The position numbers and the translations under genes were made by a program. Source: Episyrphus balteatus (Eukaryota; Arthropoda; Insecta; Diptera; Syrphidae). Taken from it: a stretch of DNA of 64,000 nucleotides. Below, piece after piece: positions 1 through 8,516 of the stretch. Within the stretch, counting starts at the first letter, position 1. Each line of letters opens with the position of its first letter. The DNA is taken from the NCBI RefSeq assembly GCF_945859705.1, contig NC_079134.1, positions 153,237,718 through 153,301,717 on the forward strand. The letters run 5' to 3'. A model generated the notes under the pieces. The model was not told where the DNA came from, did not search any database, and was given only the letters and a program-made list of their open reading frames with translations.

Positions 1-491
1 TTAATAAAAAGGAAATAAATGTACTTATGTATGTTGAAAATGTACTAATTTGAATTAATTTAAAATAAATACATATACATATGTATATCAAAATTTTTTA
101 TTCTATAATTTTCATTTGTTTTGGCCAACAGTGTATGTCTTATTGATTTTAAGAATTCAATGACGTATTGACTTGAAGAAGTGTCGGAAAATAACCGGCT
201 AACTTTGTAAGAATATCAAGTATGAACAAACTGAATTCCAGTTAATCCTTGATTTAATAGACCTAATCGAGCAAAATTGGATGATTAACAGAATCTCAAA
301 TTAACTGCTCAAATCATTGATTCTTTGATAAAAATTTTTGTGAACAAACGAAATTTACGATTATCAACTGGAATAATCCTTGATTAAAGATAATCGAGTG
401 TCAACAAACCGGCCCTAAATGACAATGGGAAAAGAGTCTGCCACATATAGATATTTTTATTGATTTTTTTTTAAGTCTAAGTGCTTTGTTA
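1..491. other. AT-rich spacer, no gene seen
   Basis: No open reading frame, RNA gene or convincing repeat was recognised here. The stretch is AT-rich non-coding DNA. Confidence 0.5.
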
Positions 492-1039
492 TACACTTAG
501 GAGCAAAAAAATGGAATCAAACTTTTGCGTTTTTTTAAAACGTTAATTGGCCAGGATGTAATTGACATACATGAATGTTAATTGCACCATTAAAAAGCTT
601 GAAACAAAGGCTTTAAATCAATACTAGGAACTTTAAAACCCGTTTACTTTATAAGGATCCAATCAACATAAATGAAGCATGTAAGCAAAAAAAGACTGAA
701 ACTGAAACAGAGAGTATCTGGAAAATTTAACATTTTAAAAAAATTAAGTGCAATTTATTGACAGATAACGTCAATAGTAACGGTAGGAAAAAAAAACTGA
801 AATTGAAGCAGAGAATATCAAGAAAATTTAACATTTAGAAAAAAATGAAGTGCAATTTATTGACAGATAGCTATGATACTATCGTATGCATTTTGAAGTT
901 TTTACCAACAATTAAAAGTAAAAAATTCAAGCTTTTAAATGAGACCATAAAACTTGAAGAAACATTATTTTATCCATTGCAATTTTCGTTTTAAATAAAA
1001 ATTATCTTTTTTGATTCCGTTTTTTTGCTCTTAAGTGTA
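492..1039. mobile_element. Mariner-type MITE (TIR element flanked by TA)
   Basis: The left end TACACTTAGGAGCAAAAAAA is mirrored at the right end, whose reverse complement is TACACTTAAGAGCAAAAAAA. The inverted match continues to about 30 bp with two mismatches. The terminal TA dinucleotides at 492-493 and 1038-1039 fit a Tc1/mariner target duplication. There is no transposase ORF, so it is non-autonomous. It contains an internal direct duplication of about 80 bp (see 686-870). The class assignment is inferred from the TA and the CACT- start. Confidence 0.7.
686..870. repeat. Imperfect tandem duplication inside the MITE
   Basis: Two successive segments share the order gaaactgaaacagag...aaaatttaacattt...aagtgcaatttattgacagat. 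One starts near 690 and the other near 790, a period of about 100 bp. They differ by scattered substitutions, so this is a duplication within the element and not a simple-sequence run. Confidence 0.6.
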
Positions 1040-2607
1040 GTATACTCTACTATTCTGACTCGATACATAGATTTATGATAACTTTGACTATTCTTTTAAT
1101 TTAATATCAAAAATTTGGGTGCGAATTTTTGCGATTAACGAAATAATTTGCGAATGAAATTTTCACTTTGAGTAAAAAACAGTCATACGCCCTACGTTTT
1201 TTTTTACTGGTTGTTAGAATTTTCAAGAAATGTTTGTTATTAAACTTGAGGCATTTGGATTCACTAAGCCTAAAAATCACAATGTTTCCTTTCTAGAAGC
1301 TCTAATAATTTAGATATATTAATTTTTCAAATTTTGGGTGTATGAAATTTCATACTATTTTTTTTAATTTTTCTTATCACGAGCGTTTTTAAAGTTTTTC
1401 AACTTATTTACATAAAACCGCCTTTTATTGCATAAATAATAAGTTCTAGCTAAAATAAATTGTTTTACTTCAAAAAATAATTTTGTCCAGGTTTTTAATG
1501 GAAATACTCCTATGTGCGACGAAGGCATTCAAAAATTTTGGATAGCTGTAATTTTAACTCAAAGAATTTTAAAGTAACAAAATAAATAATAAAATAATAA
1601 ACAGATTTATAAAATACAAAACTGTGAATCTACACAATTCTGGAATACAGAGTTTCAAAATCCAAATTTGGACTTTAACAAAATATTGACCCCAAACATG
1701 AAAATAGAATTCGCATTTTTGGTGGGGGGCACAATTTTTTCCATGGAATGTGTTCCGATGTACATTATGTCCTTATCACAAAAATCAATTGGTTGGGATG
1801 AAAGGATGTCGGGAGCAGCCACCGTCTTTTAAAAGAGGTGCTTCATATCATTAAATTAAAAAAAAAAAAAATAAATAAAAAAGAAATAAGAAAAAGTTAA
1901 AAATTTTGAGTTTAAAAACTATTTTTTTTCCAAAACTGTACGACAGTTTAGCATCTGATTTTCAGTAATTGATTTAAAAAAATCGATTACGAAATTGATT
2001 TTAATTGCCAAAAGCAGTGCTTGATATCGTAAAATAAAAATAAAATTAAAATAAGAAAAAAAGATTTAAAAAAAAGTACTGTACCATATTTTAGCATCTA
2101 ATTTTCAACACTTGATTGAAAATTAGATAGATAGTTTATGTATACATTACCAAAAACTTTTCACGAAAACAACATTATTTGAAAAGATAATTATAAATAA
2201 TAGGTTTCTGGCTTTAAAAAAAGATATGGTATAAGATTGTAGGTGTTGCCGTTATTATTAAATATTTTATTTAAATAAAAGTTTTATTTTGGCATTCTCT
2301 GAAGTAAAAAATTGAGAAAAAATAGAAAGCATCCAGTCTGCTTTCTGCCATTTTGAATTTTTAAACTACATACCATCAGAAACACACTTGCAAAATGGCA
2401 GCCATTTCCGAGTCAGTAAAATTGAAAAAAAAAAAAAATTACCACTTTGGGCCCTTCTACCACCGCTTTTCAATCCACTTAGCTTTCTGCCATTTTGGGA
2501 TTGTCACTTTTACACCTTCTTCAACAACCTCTGCCACTTTGCAACCATTTCCGAAAGAGTTTTTTATTTTTTTTTTTTAATGCAAGTTTGACCCCCCAAC
2601 AATTCAG
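1040..2607. other. AT-rich spacer, no gene seen
   Basis: No supported coding region. Around 2,340-2,560 there are several recurrences of a short GCCATTTT/ATGGCAGCCATTTCC-like word, a minor local repeat. The overlapping small ORFs there are chance products of that repeat and of poly-T runs. Confidence 0.45.
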
Positions 2608-2979
2608 CTCCAAAACGGCCTAACCCCCAAAATTTCGTTTTGAGAAAAACGGGTTTAAAGAAAATCATTATTTTTAGGGTTTCTTTTTTAATGGCTTTTA
2701 ATAGTTATAAAAAAATATTATTTAATTCATAGTTTATAATTTTTTTAGTTAGTAGTATTGGCTATACTATTGGGCTAAGGACTGAAATTTTTTTATTGTG
2801 TCTGTGAAGCTAAAATGGCTTCCACTAGAGTGACAAGAATTTTGGCTCTAATTTTAACTCAAATTAATATAGGTAATTTAATGGGAATGTATTTTTATAT
2901 TAAAAATTGTTTAATTGCGGTTCGATCTGTGTACTCAGTTTAATTTTTTTTTGAAAATGTGGGTTAGGCCGTTTTGGAG
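2608..2979. mobile_element. Small TIR element (MITE-like)
   Basis: CTCCAAAACGGCCTAACCC at 2608-2626 is perfectly inverted at 2961-2979, a 19-bp TIR over a 372-bp element with no ORF. The flanks (ttcag on the left, tttag on the right) could be a degenerate target duplication, but this is not certain. The superfamily is not assigned. Confidence 0.65.
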
Positions 2980-3281
2980 TTTAGTGCCTCACATATAGAC
3001 TTGTAGTCAACCAGGAGAACCTGGTACCATTCAATTATTTATTTTGTGACGGCCTTGTATCATGCAAAAAAAAAAACATGTTCTTAATTTTTTTAAAGTC
3101 CTCCAGAAAAGTTGCACTGCATGTTTATTTAACTCAAAACTAGTGAGTCAAATCATTTGATCACATCAAAATTTCATATTTTCCTTTTCTTGAAAAAGAA
3201 TCCTTATGAAGAAAAATTGGAAACAATACAATACATTTAAACTTTTCAATGACTTTCAAAAACAAACTATCACTTAATTTT
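2980..3281. other. AT-rich spacer, no gene seen
   Basis: No gene or clear repeat boundary was identified. Confidence 0.4.
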
Positions 3282-3331
3282 TTACTTGCGATATAGGTAC
3301 TATAGGGCAAGTTTAGGATTCGTAAAAAAAT
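3282..3331 (+). repeat. Left fragment of a dispersed TCTG-type repeat, split by the LTR element
   Basis: The sequence (ttacttgcgatataggtact, then atagggcaagtttaggattcg) matches the start of the continuous repeat at 36,398-36,447. Its continuation lies at 18,514 on the far side of the LTR retrotransposon. The last four bases, AAAT at 3328-3331, are the left target-site duplication. Confidence 0.85.
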
Positions 3332-6300
3332 TGTTGCGAGGCAAGAGGAGCGGAGGAGGTGTAGGTAGGTTGGTAAGGTAGGAAGTAGGATGAGGTAGGA
3401 AATAAGAAAAGGAAGTGTTTGGAAAAGAAAGGAAGGAATGCTAAGTTCCGGAGGACGTGGCCTGCTTGCGATGCACGGCATAAGCTCGCCGGATGGGGGG
3501 GATCTTGCCCCCGAAACTTAACCTCACCTGCAAACAAAAACATAAATCAGGCCGAGAACAAAAATCGAAAACCATGGAAACCCGCGGCCATATTTGGATT
3601 CCCCCAAGATGGTGGATGATCGGTTTCAGATCATACCATCTTCACCGAAACTCAGCTACCGTGGCACCCCTGAAAAAAGTCTTCAAATATACATGTTCAC
3701 ACTCTCGGAACAAGAAAACAAAATCATTTCAACTTTTAGGCGATTTGAAGTTTATTTAGGTGACAGTATATGTTATAAGGTGAAATAATCTCAAATTTGA
3801 CGTTAATTCTTCTAATTTATAATTAAGATTCACATTATTTTATGAGTACGAATTTAAGTAAGAAATTAAACAAAAAAAATTTTAACAAAAGATAAAAAAA
3901 GATACCAAAAAAAAAATTAATTTATAAATTTACGACAGTGAATGGAAACTCTTCTCCAAAATGTCGAAAAATGTATCAAAAAAAACTTGGACCAGGATTT
4001 AGGGTCCTACGACAACACTAACAACTTAACGAAATACAAAAAAAAGCAAAAATTCACCCTACCCCTAGAGAGCTCTTTGGAGGTAGCTGGAAAAATGCAC
4101 TTCAAAAAAACAATTTATGGGACCCCGTCGACACTAGAGAAACTTTCCAAAAACACTTTATAAACAAAATAAAAAACTAACAAAACAAAATTATAAAAAA
4201 AATAATGAATTATTAAATCCTTCAATGCCTGTTTTAACAAAATTTTATATATATTTATAGGACAAACACAAACACAAAAAAAAAATCTCCTTCTCGATCT
4301 GATAGGGGCTGATTTTATAAAGACGTTTTCGTGATATTCTTTTCTTTCAAAACTTTTTTTTTTGTTGTGTTAAAAAACTCACTGTGACCTTTGGGTTTAT
4401 TTTTGTTTAATGTTCTTTCTTTGTGTCTTTCAGGATCGTTATAGGGGGCTTATTGGTGTCAGCCAGCCGGGACTATATGACTGCGAGGTGCTCCGGTGGA
4501 CGGGCGACTTGGATGGATATGTCCGGCAACCAACCTCTTTCGTTATAGCTTCAAACCTCTATTTTTCTGTTCGTCCAGATCCCAAAAGATAATCACTCAA
4601 AGTGAGCACAGACCAAAGGAAAGTCCACGAAATTTGGTATAAATTAAAAAAAAAACGTGCGGCGGCCCAGTTCTAAGATGGATATCTTGGACCGCCGAAA
4701 ACCAACCTAGTAATATACCTCATTGTATTTTTTGTATATACTAAAAATTGAAATTTCAATAATAAACTCACCACTATTCTTATCTTGTTTTATTTCCTCA
4801 ATTTAGGATTTATTTAAGTTCTAGGGCACGTAAGGAGATAGGAGAGTCTCCTATAATATACCAAAAAGGACACACAAAATAAATAAGTATTCACGCAAAA
4901 AAAATAAAAAAAAAACATTAATACGCACCACAATTTTATATAGTAGAATTCCAATTTTTTTTTTTCCTTTTATTTGGCGATTTTATCACTTGCAATAAAA
5001 AAAAGGCACCACTTTTTATAGGGGGTGTTTTATTTTTATTTTATTTTTCTTAAAAAAAAAATTTCAAATTCAAATTTTTTTCACCACTGGTTTAAATTAT
5101 GAACTTTTTAATTTGAATGACTTTTGTGAAATGTCAAAAGAAATCGCAATTTACGTTCAACTTAGAGGAAATATGAAAGAGACGAGTATATTTTGTATTA
5201 AAAACTATCATTGCAAAGGTAAAAAAAAATTAATCGTATGATTTACTTAACGGCAAAACATCATCCGTTGCCTATATATTTATTTAAGCTAAACCTATAC
5301 TATCATACCCAACATTTTCATACGTCGATATATGGTTGTCCTTCTCTATTTTAATTTTAATAAGTTTGTATATTCGCCGGGGTGTGTTCCAAAATACTGA
5401 CGGTGTAGTTCAGGCGCTGGATTTATATTTAGTCTCGTATGCAGATGGCGCTAGGGTCAAACAAATATTTTTACCCTCAGTATTTTAAAATACAATTTAA
5501 TGTACAATTTAATGTACCTAGAGTATTATAGAAACTACATAATCACCCATTTCTATCATCACATACAGTTAACCATGCGTATCCATCAATTTTATAACTT
5601 TTAATTTTTCAAAACATTTAGAACACGCTTGTACTTTGACACAAAACGTAATAAAGACTAGAAATGACAACTATTATCCGTAAAAACATCGAAAGAAACG
5701 CGAAAACACATAAAACGGAGTTATATTTAGGCTGACAAGACAAAACGTCACGTGTAAACAGCAAAAGTGACGCGTGTAAACGTAAAATAACTTGGACCGA
5801 ACGATGAAATAGCTTAAAAGACGTACGATTTAAACAAATAAACAGAATATGACGTATAAAACCGAGTGAATATAAAAGTTATAACAAAAATATAACACTT
5901 ATAGCAAACGAATTCTTATTTCACCCCTTTTGGTGTAAAAACGGTTCTCATGCAATTTTTGATGATAGAAATCGTTGATACCTTTAATTTAACCTCGGTT
6001 GTGTCATTAACCATAGTTTTTCTCCCTATTACATTTTTCACCGAGTTACCCTTCCCACCAATCATATTCCAGTATTGGAAAGCTAATCATCTCGATCATT
6101 ATTATCTATGGGTAACCAATCTATGAAATAAATTGTCAAAGGTCTATACATTGACATTCATGATTGACATTCTGAAAACAACACGGACAAAGAAGGAAGA
6201 CAAAATGGCAGCAATTTGGTGAGTATTAAATTTATTTAATATTTTCAAGGTATTTCCCTTTTTTTTTCTTTTATATTTTTTTTCAGGTACTCCCTACTTC

Positions 6301-6429
6301 CTAAAGAAGAACAGGATTCGTCATTTAAGGTAAGTTGTTCAGCTTTTCTTGTAAATTTGTGTTTCTATGAGGTTTGTTTACATCGGGTTTTTTTTTTTTT
6401 TTTTTTAGCAGCAACAGGCGTCCGCAACA
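3332..6429 (-). repeat. 3' LTR (left copy, 3,098 bp)
   Basis: It is the same sequence as 15325-18513. By eye I found only two substitutions (4368 T versus 16454 A; 6379 T versus 18465 C), a poly-T length difference near 6,390-6,406, and a 91-bp gap near 3,572. At that gap the right LTR has extra sequence bounded by AACC on both sides. An LTR of 3 kb is far longer than the few hundred bp usual in fly gypsy elements. It contains a GC-richer island near 4,432-4,690 with a strong hairpin around 4,658-4,698 (GGCGGCCC...GGACCGCC). It also contains a plus-strand set of splice-like signals near 6,205-6,409. No sense-strand ORF of note was seen. Confidence 0.93.
6205..6420 (+). other. Antisense exon-like structure inside the LTR (predicted)
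   Basis: On the strand opposite to gag-pol an ATG at 6205 opens 14 coding bases. A consensus donor GTGAGT follows at 6219. Then come a pyrimidine-rich tract and acceptor TTTCAG at 6281-6286, a 43-base exon 6287-6329, a donor GTAAGT at 6330, and a long T-tract ending in AG at 6407-6408. Exons 1 and 2 join in frame (19 codons starting MAAIW). The same structure starts at 18291 in the other LTR. It could be a captured host first-exon/promoter module or an antisense transcript of the element. A chance arrangement cannot be excluded. No protein family was recognised. Confidence 0.35.
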
Positions 6430-7972
6430 AAATTTCTTATGAGAATATTCCCCGGAATATTCGAGTAAGAAACAAAAAGGTCGCCTGTGGTTTTATTTCT
6501 ACTAAATCATTGAACCAGTGGGAATTATGGAGTTTTCTATAGCTTAAGGTAAATAAAATTCAAATGAATATTCCATCGATTAACCTTATTTTATTTTCAG
6601 GCATAGAATGATGACATGGATGGGCCATATGATTTCCGGTGCACGTGTTTCGAATTTTGCAACATGAAACCAACAAGAACCATCGTTTAGTTGCTGAAAG
6701 ATGTCGGGGTTCAAACTGAACACCGACTTCTAAATGTTCTTGCCCGGTGAAAATGGGAATTCTTGCCTGGTGAAAAATGATTTTCGCTAAAATGAAACTC
6801 CAACCCAGGCGGAATAGTTTTGGTGCCAAAAAAAATTGTTTAGCTACCATTTTGAACTGGGTTGCACTAAGTTTTCGTCCGTGGGGAGCAACCCATGTTA
6901 TAAGCCGGGCTTAATTTAGGCTTGGTAGTTTCATTCATGAAAAAAAACTCATTTGACGCAGACATAACTGTTCCGGTAAGTGTTGTTATTTCTTTCTATT
7001 GGCTTTAATTATAATAATTTTTCTATTTGCAGACAACTTACTACTGGATCAAAAATTCAATGGCAACTTATTTCAACGTTAGACAACATAATTCCAGAAC
7101 ATACAACTACTTCCTATCTATGTCGCAGAAGTGGAGAGGAAACCCGGTGAGTGATTAATAATAAGTTTTATTTTAAGTAATTATACGAACTGGCCTGGCA
7201 TTTAAAGGTCATGTATTTGATACATAATTTAAGGTTCCAAAGTAGCTAACTAAAAAAAATTAAAAACAATTAACACAAATCATGCTCAAATACAATGGTA
7301 CCAGAAAATAAATAATAAAACACAGTGGACTTGTACCATAGTTAAAAAAAAAACAAATAAATTAAATAAATAAGTAAAAATCAATAAATTAACTAAAAGT
7401 AAATATCACAGATTTTGATTATTCTAAAGAATTAATCTAAACTTAAACTAAATATCACAGATTATACTTTTTGTAAAACTATTAAAATAAATTATGCTAA
7501 TTAAGATAAAAAAAAAAATATCACAGTATGTAAGTTAGTACCTAAGCTATCAGTCAATTATAAAAAAAATTAAAAATATCACAGGGCAAGTGGTTAGTAA
7601 CTTATCTCTAGAAATCACAGATGCTCATACTAACTACTATTTATAATCTAATATCACAGTTAGTTTAAAATAATTTAAAAGCTAATAAATAAATAACATT
7701 CAACAGTAAACATAAAATAACACATAACATATAAAATAAATTAAAGGCATGCAATAAACATATAAATTTAATACAGCAAACATTTTTTTAATCTTTTATA
7801 TCAACATCGTTGGGAAATTATTTTGACACAGGGTGTTTCGAACATGAGGTTTATTTTGTTTTGTTTTATTTTGTTTTTTTTTTTTCATCTCTTATTACAA
7901 AATTGTCTACGAATCGTTAAAACTTTTTCGAGTATTTTAAACGGCATTTTCGGATAAATATATAAAATTTGT
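6430..7972 (-). other. Retrotransposon 3' non-coding region
   Basis: This lies between the end of pol and the 3' LTR. No env ORF is present. Immediately inside the LTR, where a polypurine tract is expected, the minus strand reads ttctcataagaaattt, which is not purine-rich. A small palindrome GAATATTCCCCGGAATATTC lies at about 6441-6460. Plus-strand splice-like signals recur (acceptor before 6601, donor near 6976, acceptor near 7032, donor GTGAGT near 7147), with a 115-base stretch between the last two that is open on the plus strand. The stretch 7,150-7,780 is very AT-rich and carries the motif array described separately. Confidence 0.6.
7403..7660. promoter_or_regulatory. Array of six ATATCACAG motifs (insulator/regulatory-like)
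   Basis: ATATCACAG occurs at 7403-7411, 7452-7460, 7518-7526, 7576-7584 and 7651-7659. A variant AAATCACAG lies at 7612-7620. The spacing is about 35-66 bp and the intervening sequence is featureless AT-rich DNA. The intervals are not copies of one another, so this is a repeated short word and not a tandem satellite. The layout resembles the Su(Hw) site array of Drosophila gypsy (short sites in AT-rich spacers in a retroelement non-coding region), but the motif itself differs. A protein-binding role is inferred. Confidence 0.5.
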
Positions 7973-8516
7973 TTATTGTTTGAGGTCTTTCGCGTGGAAT
8001 ATACCGATTCGTTTACCATTAAGATTTTCAAGTTCGTACATGTGATTGCCAACTTGTTTTACTACTCGGCACTTTATGTATTTTGGTGACAGTTTCGCCG
8101 AAAGATATTTTGATGAGTCACTTAGTACAAAATTCCTCCGGTACACCTCTTGTCCAGGGATATAACGAACATTCTTAGTTCGGACATTATTATGTTCTCG
8201 CGGATTTGTCATTAGCCTTCATAATGTTTTCTCGAATCTGATTCCTTATGCACTGCAATCGATTTTGTCGGGGAAGAGTTAACAACTCATTGTCGTCCAT
8301 CGCGTTCAACTTTCTAGCAAGCTCATAACTACTACCGTGCATCATCATATTAGTACCAAATAAAGCATAATAAGGTGATACACCAATAGAGCTATGAACT
8401 GCACTCCTTAATGCACAAGCAATATCTCCAAGGTGGGAATCCCAATCTTTTTGATCACTTTTGAGGTATGATCGGATAGCTGCTAGCAATGAGCGGTTAA
8501 CCCTCTCTGACGCATT
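7973..8516 (-). pseudogene. pol: Integrase C-terminal part of pol, separated by a stop codon and frameshifted
   Basis: This continues pol after an in-frame TAG at 8517-8519. The first codons after the stop (NASERVNRS) contain the glutamate expected as the third residue of the integrase DDE triad. The segment down to about 8190 (includes SIGVSPYYALFG) is in the same frame as pol. The next segment, 7973-8212, resumes in another frame and encodes the chromatin-distal integrase tail, with a PGQEVYRRNF motif and a small beta-rich domain ending FHAKDLKQ. One nonsense change and one frameshift (near 8,190-8,212) therefore break the integrase in this copy. The assignment rests on motif order and continuity and is secure. 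Confidence 0.88.

Noticed and set aside
3942..4592. Plus-strand ORFs of 73 and 60 codons in the LTR (repeated at 16028-16249 and 16496-16678)
   Set aside because: Their identity between the two LTRs follows from LTR duplication, not from coding constraint. No protein family or coherent splice chain was recognised, although the second lies in a GC-richer patch after an acceptor-like tctttcag.
6560..6850. Minus-strand 96-codon ORF between pol and the 3' LTR, considered as an env remnant
   Set aside because: No signal peptide, no furin-like site, no membrane anchor and no conserved motif. Too short and isolated.
7403..7660. CRISPR-like array
   Set aside because: The repeated unit is only 9 bp with unequal spacers in a eukaryotic retroelement. 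No CRISPR features.
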